From assembly GCA_037045535.1 (NCBI GenBank), contig JBAOHI010000014.1, forward strand, positions 93,996 through 157,995: a stretch of DNA of 64,000 bases. The letters are read 5' to 3'. The notes beneath the pieces were generated by a model, which did no database searches, had not been told where the DNA came from, and was given only the letters and a program-made list of their open reading frames with translations. Shown in pieces: positions 53,460-62,869 of this stretch (position 1 is its first letter; every line of letters starts with the position of its first letter). A program made the position numbers and the translations under genes. This DNA comes from Competibacter_A sp037045535. Lineage in GTDB: Bacteria; Pseudomonadota; Gammaproteobacteria; Competibacterales; Competibacteraceae.

Positions 53460-55814
53460 TTAGACCGATTCGGCTAGCATCGCGATCCAGGCTTGCCCCA
53501 GGCTGAGGCCGCCATCGTTGGGCGGCGCCTGTCGAGCGGTGAGTACCTGCCAGCCCAGCGTCTCCAGTCGGGATCGGAGCTGTGCCGTCAATAGCCGATT
53601 GAGGAAACAGCCGCCGCCCAGGGCGACATGTCGGATGCCGGTTCGTTCGCCCGCCCAACGCAACCATTCGCTCAGAGCTAAGGCGAGGGTGGCGTGAAAG
53701 CAGGCCGCGCCTGCACCCGGTTCCGCTCCATCAGCTAACCGAGCTAGCAGCGGCAGCAAATCCAGCACGCCGTCGCTGCGCAGATGAAACCCGTCGGCTA
53801 GCGGCGATACCGGTCCGTGCCGGTGCGCCAGCGCTTCCAACTCCATCGCTGCTTGCCCTTCGTAATCGCTGGTCTCGCGCACGCTGAGCAGAGCGGCAGC
53901 GGCGTCGAACAGACGGCCGGCGCTGCTCGTTTCGGGGGTGTTGATCCGCTGTTCCAGCATTTGCCGAATGATGTTCGCTCTCGGGCCGAAGCGGTGGGAA
54001 ATTTCATCGTTCCGTCCCAATAGATGTAGCGTCCCCGCTGCCAGTCGCCAAGGTTCGCGAGCAGCTCGGTCGCCGCCAGGCAGAGGCAGCGGTCGCAAAT
54101 GACCGAGGCGCTCGAAATGCGCGCCGTCCACTCGCAGCAGTTCGCCGCCCCAGATACCGCCATCCGCGCCGAGTCCGACACCATCCAACGCCAGTCCCAA
54201 TACCGGTTCCCGTAGACCGTGTTCCGCCACGACTGCCGCGATGTGGGCGTGGTGGTGTTGCACGGCGATGCAAGGTAAGCCGCGTTCCGTCGCATAGGCC
54301 GTCGCCAGCCGGCTGCTGGGGAAATCGGGATGGAGATCGCAGGCGATCCGCTCCGGCGCGATGCGCAGGATGGACTGCAAATGCTCGACCGCTTCTTCCA
54401 GCGCCCGGCAGGTTTCGGCATTGTCGAGGCTGCCGATATGTGGCGAGAGATAGGCCCGGTCGTCGCGGGTCAAGCACAACGTGTTTTTGAGATATCCGCC
54501 CAGCGCCAGGACCGAGGGGCCGGCTTGGGGCAGGCGGATGGCTTGCGGAGTGTAGCCACGGGCACGGCGAACGAACACGCCATCGGCGATGACGCTATCA
54601 TCGCAGCGCGCCAGGATGGCCCGGTCGTGGGTGACGAAACCGTCGGCGATGCCGTGCAATCGTCGCCCGGCTTCCTCGTCGTCGATCACCAGCGGTTCGC
54701 CGCCGGGATTGGCGCTGGTCATCACCAGCAGGAGCGAATGCGGCTGATCCAGCCAGGCTGTGCCCGCCGGTCGGCCGATTGCCTCGTGGAACAGCAGGTA
54801 GTGCAGCGGTGTGTAAGGCAGCATGACGCCGAGATGCGCGAGGCCCGGTGCGATGCTGGGGAGGGATTCGTTCGCCCTCACCCCTAGCCCCTCTCCCGAA
54901 GGGCGAGGGGAATGCAACAACACGATGGGTCGTTGCGGCGATTCCAGCAATCGCCGTTCGGCTTTGCCGACTTCGACCCAGAGTGCCAGCGACGCGATGT
55001 TGGCCGCCATGATCGCGAAGGGCTTGGCGTCGCGCTGCTTGCGCAGGCGCAGGCGAGCCACGGCGGCGATGTTTTGGGCATCGCAAACGAGATGAAACCC
55101 GCCGAGCCCCTTGATTGCCAGAATGTGGCCGGCGAGGAGGCGTTCCAGCGTGGTGGCGATTACATCATCCACTACGACCGGCGTACCGTCGGCGTCGCGC
55201 AGAGTCAGGCGGGGACCACAGATCGCGCAGGCGTTCGGCTGGGCGTGAAAGCGGCGGTCGCTAGGGTCGCGGTATTCCCGCGCGCAGTCCGGGCATAGCG
55301 CGAAACCGGCCATGCTGGTGTTGGGGCGGTCGTAGGGCAGGGCGGCGGTGAGGGTATAGCGAGGACCGCAGTCGGTGCAGTTAATGAAGGGGTAACGGTA
55401 GCGACGGTCGTGCGGATCGAATAGCTCTGCCAGACAATTCGCGCAGATCGCGGTATCTGGAGTGACGTCTGCCGTTACCGTGCCGCTGCCAGTTTCAGCG
55501 ATGACGAAAGTCCCTTCATCTGGCGAATGTGGTGGCAAATCGTTGGTGAACAGCGTGTCGATACGCGCCAGCGGCGGCGGTCGGCGCAAATCCTTTAGAA
55601 AATCGTTCAGCGCCGCCGCCGAACCCTGAACCTCGATTTCCACGCCCGCGCCGTCGTTGCGGACGAAGCCACTTAAACCGCGCTGCGTCGCCAGCCGGTA
55701 AACGAACGGCCGAAAACCGACACCTTGAACTTGGCCGCGTATCCGAATGGCTTGGCGTTGCAGCGTGGCTATACCCGATGGCCGGTCTCGTGGAGACGGT
55801 GCGATCCCGGTCAA
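53460..55814 (-). CDS. hypF: Carbamoyltransferase HypF
   Basis: About 784 aa; it makes the carbamoyl group for CN ligands from carbamoyl phosphate and ATP. Order of domains: acylphosphatase (RIRGQVQGVGFRPFVYRL), two zinc fingers (CANCLAE, CTDCGPRYT, CPDCAREY, CAICGPRL), YrdC-like, and Kae1-like (HHHAHIAAVVAEHG; ALGGGCFLNRLL). The start is uncertain: no ATG precedes the acylphosphatase closely, and TTG at 55814 overlapping the hypB stop is the best choice. A 12-codon insert (SPRPSGEGLGVRA) in the YrdC part derives from an inserted repeat and keeps the frame. Confidence 0.88.
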   Translation of the reverse strand: MTGIAPSPRDRPSGIATLQRQAIRIRGQVQGVGFRPFVYRLATQRGLSGFVRNDGAGVEIEVQGSAAALNDFLKDLRRPPPLARIDTLFTNDLPPHSPDEGTFVIAETGSGTVTADVTPDTAICANCLAELFDPHDRRYRYPFINCTDCGPRYTLTAALPYDRPNTSMAGFALCPDCAREYRDPSDRRFHAQPNACAICGPRLTLRDADGTPVVVDDVIATTLERLLAGHILAIKGLGGFHLVCDAQNIAAVARLRLRKQRDAKPFAIMAANIASLALWVEVGKAERRLLESPQRPIVLLHSPRPSGEGLGVRANESLPSIAPGLAHLGVMLPYTPLHYLLFHEAIGRPAGTAWLDQPHSLLLVMTSANPGGEPLVIDDEEAGRRLHGIADGFVTHDRAILARCDDSVIADGVFVRRARGYTPQAIRLPQAGPSVLALGGYLKNTLCLTRDDRAYLSPHIGSLDNAETCRALEEAVEHLQSILRIAPERIACDLHPDFPSSRLATAYATERGLPCIAVQHHHAHIAAVVAEHGLREPVLGLALDGVGLGADGGIWGGELLRVDGAHFERLGHLRPLPLPGGDRAAREPWRLAAGTLHLLGRNDEISHRFGPRANIIRQMLEQRINTPETSSAGRLFDAAAALLSVRETSDYEGQAAMELEALAHRHGPVSPLADGFHLRSDGVLDLLPLLARLADGAEPGAGAACFHATLALALSEWLRWAGERTGIRHVALGGGCFLNRLLTAQLRSRLETLGWQVLTARQAPPNDGGLSLGQAWIAMLAESV
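54875..54910. repeat. 36-bp palindromic repeat inserted in frame in hypF
   Basis: CCCTCACCCCTAGCCCC... ending GGGCGAGGGG, with a 10-bp hairpin (one mismatch) CCCCTCTCCC-GAA-GGGCGAGGGG. Exactly 12 codons long. Family members run directly from RPIVLL to the IAPGLAHLGVMLPYT block with a shorter linker. The sequence is akin to the intergenic unit at 33691-33726. Confidence 0.75.
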
Positions 55815-56641
55815 CCGCCGCGTAGTGTCAAGCGTATTCGCGTAGTTGCCAGATGAGTTTCCAGGTGACTGGCCTGCTGCGCTAGCACGGCGCGCTGTTC
55901 CCGTCGTACCCAGTCCAGCCACGCTTCCATGCCATCGCCGGTACGAGCGGATAGCCGCAAGATTGCCATGTCGGGATTAACCCGCCGCGCGTGTTCCAGG
56001 CAATGGCCCACGTCGAAATCAACATGGGGTAACAAGTCGGTCTTGTTGAGTAGCATCAGGCCGGAAGCCGCGAACATGTTAGGGTATTTCAGCGGCTTGT
56101 CCTCGCCCTCGGTCACCGATAGGACGACGACCTTGTGCGCCTCGCCAAGATCGAAATCGGCCGGACAAACCAGATTGCCGACGTTTTCGATGAACAGCAC
56201 GCCACCTTCCGGTAGCGGCAAACGCTCCAGAGCGTGGCCGACGCCGTGAGCGTCCAGATGGCAGCCCTTGCCGGTGTTAATCTGCACGGCTGGCGCCCCA
56301 GCGGCCAGGATGCGTTCGGCGTCGTTGGCGGTTTGCTGGTCGCCGCCGATCACCGCGACCGGAAATTCGTCGCGTAGCGCTCGGACCGTCTGAGCCAGCA
56401 GCGTGGTCTTGCCAGAACCGGGACTGGAGACCAGATTCAAGACAAGGATGCCGCGCTCCGCGAATAGTCGCCGGTTATTGGCGGCAAATTCAGCGTTCTT
56501 CGCTAAAATGTCTCGTTCGAGACGGATAAGCCGCGCTCCGCTGTGGGCATGGCTATGCCCATGTTCGTGAGGATGATCGTGAGGATAGTCACAAGAGTGG
56601 GTGACCGGTTCGCTTTCGCCACAACCACAGGTAACGCACAT
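55811..56641 (-). CDS. hypB: Hydrogenase nickel incorporation GTPase HypB
   Basis: A 276-aa GTPase that inserts Ni. The N-terminal CVTCGCGE is the high-affinity Ni site, followed by a His-rich stretch (HDHPHEHGHSHAHSG) for Ni storage. The P-loop is SSPGSGKTTLL, the intersubunit Ni/Zn site is GKGCHLDAHGV, and LLNKTDLLPHV gives guanine specificity. It shares one base with the hypA stop region and precedes hypF. Confidence 0.95.
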   Translation of the reverse strand: MCVTCGCGESEPVTHSCDYPHDHPHEHGHSHAHSGARLIRLERDILAKNAEFAANNRRLFAERGILVLNLVSSPGSGKTTLLAQTVRALRDEFPVAVIGGDQQTANDAERILAAGAPAVQINTGKGCHLDAHGVGHALERLPLPEGGVLFIENVGNLVCPADFDLGEAHKVVVLSVTEGEDKPLKYPNMFAASGLMLLNKTDLLPHVDFDVGHCLEHARRVNPDMAILRLSARTGDGMEAWLDWVRREQRAVLAQQASHLETHLATTRIRLTLRGG

Positions 56642-56982
56642 TACTCCACCTCCATCTCAGTGATCCGCAATTCGTTGCCGCCAGTCAGCCGCCATTGATA
56701 GCCGCCGCACAGGGGGCATGGATCGAAAAATTGATTAATGTTCACCTCTTGTCCGCAGTCCAGGCACCAAGCCCGTCCCGGTAGGGTGATAATGTCCAGT
56801 TCCGCTGTCGCCGCCACCGTGTTCTGACGCACGATCTCAAAGGCGAAACGCAGAGCATCCAGCTCAACATTGGCCAGTGCGCCGATTTCCAGCCATACCC
56901 GCCGAACCTGCGTAAAACCCTGTTGGCGGGTTTGGGTGGTAAGGGTTTCGACGATGCTTTCGCACAGTGAAAACTCGTGCAT
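56641..56982 (-). CDS. hypA: Hydrogenase nickel metallochaperone HypA
   Basis: A 113-aa chaperone. MHEFSLCESIVE contains the Ni ligand His2. The zinc site is CLDCGQ and CPLCGG. It works with HypB. It is the first hyp gene, 69 bp after hupE on the same strand. Confidence 0.94.
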   Translation of the reverse strand: MHEFSLCESIVETLTTQTRQQGFTQVRRVWLEIGALANVELDALRFAFEIVRQNTVAATAELDIITLPGRAWCLDCGQEVNINQFFDPCPLCGGYQWRLTGGNELRITEMEVE

Positions 56983-57051
56983 CGTTGCCGAGGATCATGT
57001 CTCCCGTCAACCCTCCCTGTTGCGCGTAGGAAGGTTTGATGGGAGAAGAGG

Positions 57052-57642
57052 TTAGCCGACCAGCAGCAACGCGCCGCCGGCCGCGATGGCCGCGCCGCCG
57101 AACCGTAACAGTCGCGCTGACACGCCATGCTGTGCTGCCAGGCCGACGCCAATCCCCACGCCGTGCAGTGCGGCGGTCGCCAGCATAAAGCCTAAGCCAT
57201 ACCACAGAGCGCTGGGCTCGATTGCCATTTCCGCGCCGTGGGCGTAGCCGTGGAAGATGGCGAACAGGCCGACCAGTGCCATGCTTGCGGCAAGGGGCAA
57301 CCGCGAGGCCAGCGCGACCAGTGCACCGAGGATCAGCACCGAACCGGCAATGCCCGTTTCGACCATCGGCAGCGGAATGCCCAGAAAGCCGAGCGAGCCA
57401 CCCACCGCCATCGTCAGCACGAAGGTCAGCGGTACCAACCACAGAGCGCGGCCGCCCAACTGCGTCGCCCAAAGGCCGACCGCCACCATTGCCAGCACAT
57501 GATCCAAGCCGCCGAGGGGGTGGCCGAACCCGCTCGCGAAATCCATGTGAGGCAATCCCAGTGTGTGAGCCTGAGTGACACCGCTCAGTCCCAGTAACCC
57601 CAAAGCAAGCAACCCGTGTTTAGCGGACAGCGTTTGCCTCAT
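57052..57642 (-). CDS. hupE: HupE/UreJ-family nickel permease
   Basis: A 196-aa membrane protein with a signal peptide (LLALGLLGLSGVTQA) and the family motif HPLGGLDHVLAMVAVG. A second His motif FAIFHGYAHGAEM and six hydrophobic helices follow. Its place ahead of hypAB fits nickel supply for hydrogenase. GGGAG lies upstream of the ATG. Confidence 0.92.
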   Translation of the reverse strand: MRQTLSAKHGLLALGLLGLSGVTQAHTLGLPHMDFASGFGHPLGGLDHVLAMVAVGLWATQLGGRALWLVPLTFVLTMAVGGSLGFLGIPLPMVETGIAGSVLILGALVALASRLPLAASMALVGLFAIFHGYAHGAEMAIEPSALWYGLGFMLATAALHGVGIGVGLAAQHGVSARLLRFGGAAIAAGGALLLVG

Positions 57643-58189
57643 AAGCGATCTCCCAAAACGATTGCATAACGATTGTCAAAGAATCGATGGATAATTTGCC
57701 GAGTATACGCTGATTGAAAGCGTTTTTCGGCACGAGAAGGTGGCATTTGGAATAGCCATAACCTTTCATGCGTGCCTTAGGCGCACCGACGATACTCCAG
57801 GGATTGGATGCAACTCGCATTGGCCCATCCTTTTCCAGGCTGTGGCAGACTACGTATCGCCCGGCGGGCTCTGCCAAACTAATCAGTTTTGCTGGATAAT
57901 GGCATTCCTCTTTCGCGGAAGTCGGAGCCATAAGAGAGGAAAGATCGTCGGTAGGATCGATCACCCACAGCAAACCGATCCAAGCCAACAGGCCGATAAT
58001 GATCGCCAGAGTGGGTTGTAATAGGCGTTTCTTTCCAGGGAGCGCTACAAAGCGAGGCACCTGATCGAGAACTTCTTCCGCAGACTCAAATAGTTCCGTC
58101 CTATCGCCACGCGTTATGACAAGATCGCCCGCAACTTCCCGGCAGCCATTTGTTTGGCGTCCACCGCTATCTGGCTTAATTGAGGACAC
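57620..58189 (-). CDS. Hypothetical membrane protein, N-terminus antisense to an IS remnant
   Basis: A 189-aa frame. The first ~50 residues are the antisense of an IS5-type transposase end (58040-58195) and are unlikely to be ancestral. The remainder has one TM (LLQPTLAIIIGLLAWIGLLW), then a soluble segment with three cysteines (EECHYPAKLISLAEPAGRYV, VCHSLEKDGPM, YSKCHLLVPK), and ends WEIAYEANAVR 23 bp inside hupE. The likely story is a gene whose 5' end was replaced by the IS end. No family recognised; it may or may not be expressed. Confidence 0.4.
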   Translation of the reverse strand: MSSIKPDSGGRQTNGCREVAGDLVITRGDRTELFESAEEVLDQVPRFVALPGKKRLLQPTLAIIIGLLAWIGLLWVIDPTDDLSSLMAPTSAKEECHYPAKLISLAEPAGRYVVCHSLEKDGPMRVASNPWSIVGAPKARMKGYGYSKCHLLVPKNAFNQRILGKLSIDSLTIVMQSFWEIAYEANAVR

Positions 58190-58195
58190 GCTCTA
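58040..58195 (+). mobile_element. IS5-family insertion sequence remnant (transposase 3' end)
   Basis: The plus strand reads ERYKARHLIENFFRRLK, a TAG stop, FRPIATRYDKIARNFPAAI and CLASTAIWLN then TGA at 58181. This is the C-terminal part of IS5-group transposases with the Glu of the DDE triad. GGACACGCTCTAA just after may be the terminal inverted repeat. The 5' part is gone and the nonsense codon shows decay. Confidence 0.8.
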
Positions 58196-58298
58196 ACACG
58201 CCTCCAAGATTCCCAGGAGCGGCTCAATACCTTTAAGGGGGGCGGTCATATCATTAACTGCCATGAACTTTACCTGACCTGACTCTTAATAAAACGCC

Positions 58299-60756
58299 AT
58301 GACTCATTTTGCGCAACCGCTTCCCAGCCGGATAGCCCTACTGCTGATGTCGCTCATTTTGCTTGGCGGTTTGACTGTGTCCACCTGTTGGGCATGGCCG
58401 GCCAGCGAACCGATGGAACCTCTGCCTGCGGTGTTGCCGGACCACCATCCCCCTGTCATTCCCTACCAGCGGCGGTTACGTCGGCGCGCAAAGTTGCGCG
58501 GAATGCCATGCGACCGAATATCTGCACTGGAAAGATTCACAACATGCGAAGGCTATGCAGCCCGCCACCGAATCGAATGTGCTCGGCGATTTCCACGACG
58601 TATCTTTCACTTACGCCGGTGTCAGCTCTACTTTCTTTCGCCGTGACGGGAAATTTATGGTTCATACCGACGGACCGGATGGGAATCTTCAAGATTATGA
58701 AATCGCCTATACCTTTGGCGTGTATCCCCTGCAACAATATCTGATCGGTTTTCCCGACGGTCGCTATCAGGCATTGGGCATTGCCTGGGACAGTCGACCG
58801 AAGGAGCAAGGCGGACAGCGCTGGTTCCATCTTTATCCCGATCAAAACCTGACTCACAAAGATCCCTTGCACTGGACCGGTTTGCAGCAGAACTGGAATT
58901 ACATGTGCGCTGAATGTCATTCCACGAATTTGCAAAAGAACTATGATCCAAAGCTCAACCGCTTCAATACCACTTGGTCCGAAATCAATGTCGCCTGCGA
59001 AGCCTGTCACGGTCCCGGCGCCAATCACCTCGCTTGGGCCAGGAAAGAAGGAGATTGGCAAAAGCTGAATTCCACCAAGGGCCTGGCTATCACCCTCGAC
59101 GAGCGACGCCGCCTGCAGTTTCAGATGCGCTCGCTCGCCATGCAAGGGCTGGATCTAGCGACCCCCTTCTTGAATCCGAAGCCCAGTACCCTCTGGGTAG
59201 CCGCCACGCAGGCGGCTGCGAGCGGCGCTTCGGCAGGCACACCGCGTCTGCCCAACCGCGAACAGGAATTATGCGCCCGCTGTCACTCGCGGCGTGGGCA
59301 ATTCTGGGAGGATTACATCTTTGGCCAATCGTTGCTGGACACGCACCGTTTGTCGCTGCTGACGCCGGACCTCTACTACCCCGACGGCCAGATGAAGGAT
59401 GAAGTGTTCAATCATAGCTCCTTCCTACAAAGCAAAATGCAAGCGAAAGGGGTGAGTTGCGGCGACTGCCATGAACCGCACAGCGGCAAATTACGCGCGA
59501 CCGGCAGTAAGGTCTGTTTGCAATGTCATTTGGCGGCGAAATACGAGTCGCCACAACACCATTTTCACCCGATCGATGCCAAGGGCGTGGACTGCGTCGC
59601 TTGTCACGCACCGACCACCACCTACATGGTGGTGGACCCGCGCCACGATCACAGCTTCCGGATTCCTCGCCCGGATTTAACCGTAAAACTGGGTATTCCC
59701 AACGCCTGCAATCGCTGTCATAAAGATCAGTCACCACAGTGGGCGGTGGAGCAGGTCAAGAAATGGTACGCCCAACCTTTACCCGGTCATCAACAGTTCG
59801 CCGAGGCGCTCCATGCCGGACAGATTGAGGCAGCCGGGGCACGGGAGTTACTGCTGGCCCTGATCAAAAATCCGGAGCAACCCAATATCGCCCGCGCTAG
59901 CGGAGCGGTGTTGCTGGGCGAGCGCCTCAATTCCACTGGGTTCGAGGCGCTCCGCCCGCTGTTGACCGATCCCGATCCATTGTTGCGGAGTGCAGCGGTA
60001 CGAGCGCTGGTGACATTGCCACCGGAGTTGAAAGTTCAACACCTGATCCCGTTGTTGGATGACCCCGTGCGGTTGGTTCGAATCGATGCCGCGATGGCCT
60101 TGGCCAACGTGCCTAAGGAAACGCTCACCGAGAACCAGCACCAGGCGATCCAGCGGGGTGTGGCGGAATACATCGCCGCCGAAATGACCAACGCCAGCCG
60201 TCCAGAGTCGTATCTCAACATCGGGCTGATCCGCGTCGATCAGGGCGAGCTCGACCAGGCGGAAACCGCCTACCGCTCCGCTCTCAATCTACAACCCACT
60301 TTCACCCAGGCGGCGGTCAATCTCGCCGACTTATACCGGATTCAGGGCCGTGATGAGGATGGCGAAAAAACTTTGCGCCAAGCCTTGGAGCGCGATCCAC
60401 AGAATGCCGCCGCGCACCATGCACTGGGTTTGTTACTGATCCGTCAAAAGAAATTGTCTGAAGCCATGATCGAGCTGGCGGAGGCCGCCCGGCTGGGTAG
60501 CGACAATCCCCGCTACGGCTATGTGTATGCGGTGGCGTTGAACGGCACCGGTCAAGGACCCAAGGCGATTCAGGAACTGGAAACAGTGCTGACGAAACAT
60601 CCCAATGACCGCAGTGCGCTCGCGGCGCTGGCAATGTTCCAACACGGTGCTGGAAATTTTGATGCGGCACGCCGCACCGCGCACAGATTGGCGGAACTGG
60701 AACCGGACGATCCTGAGGTGCGGGCGCTGCTCCAGCAAACGGAAGCAACGCGATAA
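58299..60756 (+). CDS. Octaheme c-type cytochrome with HEAT and TPR repeats, frameshifted
   Basis: An exported multiheme protein of ~818 aa. The N-terminus (SRIALLLMSLILLGGLTVST) is a signal peptide in one frame. Removing one C from the CCCCC run at about 58449-58453 joins it to the frame reading GGYVGAQSCAECHATEYLHW. Eight CxxCH sites follow in order: CAECH, CAECH, CEACH, CARCH, CGDCH, CLQCH, CVACH, CNRCH (the last near 59707), in the manner of cytochrome c554-type domains. HEAT-like repeats (~450-560) and TPR units (from ~580; LNIGLIRVDQGELDQAETAY) complete it. Likely a periplasmic electron-transfer protein; partner unknown. Confidence 0.85.
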
Positions 60757-60812
60757 AATCCAGGGTGTGTCATCAATTAAGCCAGACGGCGGCGAGCGTC
60801 ACGGTTCGATAT

Positions 60813-61385
60813 TCAGTTAAGTTGGTCGTCCTTCCAGTACTTGGTACCCTGGACGCTACCCTTGGCCATCAAGCCGGCCTTCGTGAACTGATAGACCGTG
60901 ATGCCTTGTGGCGATTCGAGTTCGCCGGCCTCGCTGCCCTTACCTTCCACGGTGGCGGCTGCGGCCGTTTCGCCGCCAAAGGTCCAGCCCCTGTCGAGAA
61001 ATTCTTTTAAAACAGACCGTTTCTTAAAAATCAATACCGTGCGAGTATCTTCGAAGCCAATACCGAGCCCTCCGGCCACGGCGCCCATTCTCATATAGGT
61101 GTCGCGGCCGTTCAGGTTGTCGCGCACTACACCCCGACCGCCGCTGCCGCCAACGAACAGGATGTGTACGCCCGCAACGCCAAACACGCCATAACCCGCC
61201 GCACTGCGTACTTGCGTCCTGGCATTGGGGATTTTCTTATAAAGCTGGTCCAGGGTTTCCTCGCGCATCTGTCGCAGTGCGTCTCGGACTGCGGCGTTAT
61301 CCTCGGCTGTGCCTGCGGTAGGCAAGCCGAGTATGCAACAGGCAAAACTTAGGGCAGCCAACAGTCGATCAACGCGACGCATCAC
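60813..61385 (-). CDS. SYLF-domain (YSC84-like) lipid-binding protein
   Basis: A 190-aa exported protein: a signal peptide (LLAALSFACCILGLPTAG) with a Cys that could be lipidated, then the SYLF pattern IPNARTQVRSAAGYGVFGVA, GGSGGRGVVRD, YMRMGAVAGGLGIGFEDTRT. Such proteins bind phosphoinositides in eukaryotes; the bacterial role is unclear. It overlaps the antiporter gene upstream by 17 bp. Confidence 0.85.
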   Translation of the reverse strand: MMRRVDRLLAALSFACCILGLPTAGTAEDNAAVRDALRQMREETLDQLYKKIPNARTQVRSAAGYGVFGVAGVHILFVGGSGGRGVVRDNLNGRDTYMRMGAVAGGLGIGFEDTRTVLIFKKRSVLKEFLDRGWTFGGETAAAATVEGKGSEAGELESPQGITVYQFTKAGLMAKGSVQGTKYWKDDQLN

Positions 61386-62709
61386 TCTTTTCCTCCGAAA
61401 GCATCCGCCGACCGAAGTGTTCGGTCAGGATGGGGCCGAGAACTGCGGTCAATACCATCAGCACGATCACGGCGTTGAGCACCGACTCGGTGATCAGCCG
61501 GTCACCTTCGGCGTTCACTGCATCGTAGGCCGCTATCGCCGCTGCCAGCGTCGCTGCCACCTGTGGCAACGACAAGGACCACATGGTTAGGGTCGCTGGC
61601 CAATCGTAACCGTAGAGCCAACGCGTTGCTGCGGCAGCCAGGAACTTGCCAACGAACAAAGCAGCAGTAATCGCAACGACAAACCAGAGACTATTCAGCA
61701 GAGTCGCCCCAAATACCGGCAGGTTGAGACGGACGCCGATGGCTAGGAAAAACAGGGGCACGAACAGGCCTTCACCCATCATGGTGACCTTATCTCGGAC
61801 TGGCGAGTGTTCGAGCAGGCGGTTGACAGCGATGCCCGCGAGGAAAGCGCCGACGATGTCTTCGAGATGGATGAAATGCGCGCCTGCGGCCGCAACCATC
61901 ACGATGAGGAAAGTAAAGACAAACAGTGCCTGCTCATTCTTGTGATAATGGCGAAAATAAGCGCGCCCGAGCAGGGGTAGTCCCCGCAAGATGATGACCG
62001 CGAACACGGCCAGCTCGGCCAACTGGGTACCGAGACCCAGCAGCGAAAAGCCTCCTTCGTGAATCGAGATACAGACGGCGAGGACGAGCAACGAAGCAAT
62101 GTCGGTGAAGATCGTCGCGCCCACTGTCACCGCCACTGGCTCACTCTTACCAAGACCCAATTTGTTGATGATTGGAAAACCGAGCAGCGTGTGCGACGCG
62201 ATGAGCGATCCGATCAGCAGGGCTGCAACCCACCCAAAACCGAAGAACAGCGCAACGAGGACGCCGCCCAGTAGCGGTAAGGCAAAGGTTATGGCGCCAA
62301 ACCCCATCGATCGTTGCCGGGTCGCGTTGAAGACCTGCATGTCGATCTCGAGCCCCGCGATAAACATCAGAAAAACCCGGCCAACGCTCGCGAACAGCTC
62401 GACGGCCGGTGCATCTGGCGGGACGATGGCAGAGGCGTAGGGACCCACCAGCACGCCGCCGAGCAACAGTCCCACCACCCCCGGTAGCCGCAGCCGCTCG
62501 AACAGCGGCGGTAGCAGCAGCACCAGAAACAAAACCAGGGTGAATTTCTCGAACGGGGAAGCATGATGACGAAAGTACGCGACCACTGCTCCCGGGTACC
62601 ACATGCCGGCTAGAGCAACGACCGTTCCCATCATGGTCGCAATGAGGAGCCAATGCCGGCTAAGAGAAGGCCACAAGCCTTGCGGAAGTCGAGGAGTAGT
62701 GTTCACCAT
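61369..62709 (-). CDS. KefB/NhaP-type cation:proton antiporter
   Basis: A 446-aa CPA2 family exchanger with about 13 membrane segments. LRLPGVVGLLLGGVLVGPYA, FMFIAGLEIDMQVF, SHTLLGFPIINKLGL, TIFTDIASLLVLAV (TD in place of the ND pair) and FLAGIAVNRLL follow the family order. There is no C-terminal Trk-N domain. Ion specificity cannot be assigned. It is followed by the SYLF gene. Confidence 0.88.
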   Translation of the reverse strand: MVNTTPRLPQGLWPSLSRHWLLIATMMGTVVALAGMWYPGAVVAYFRHHASPFEKFTLVLFLVLLLPPLFERLRLPGVVGLLLGGVLVGPYASAIVPPDAPAVELFASVGRVFLMFIAGLEIDMQVFNATRQRSMGFGAITFALPLLGGVLVALFFGFGWVAALLIGSLIASHTLLGFPIINKLGLGKSEPVAVTVGATIFTDIASLLVLAVCISIHEGGFSLLGLGTQLAELAVFAVIILRGLPLLGRAYFRHYHKNEQALFVFTFLIVMVAAAGAHFIHLEDIVGAFLAGIAVNRLLEHSPVRDKVTMMGEGLFVPLFFLAIGVRLNLPVFGATLLNSLWFVVAITAALFVGKFLAAAATRWLYGYDWPATLTMWSLSLPQVAATLAAAIAAYDAVNAEGDRLITESVLNAVIVLMVLTAVLGPILTEHFGRRMLSEEKSDASR

Positions 62710-62869
62710 GGCGCCTAGACTCTCCTACGTGCAAACGACCTTTTCCAAATAGCGTGGTTCGTGCAACAACGGCAGCGGCAAAACCAACCCGCTTAGAACA
62801 TTTCAACAATGCTACACCACATCAACACATTTAGGGCAGCTGGCGAGAAGGCTTTCGTCCTTCTCCAAA

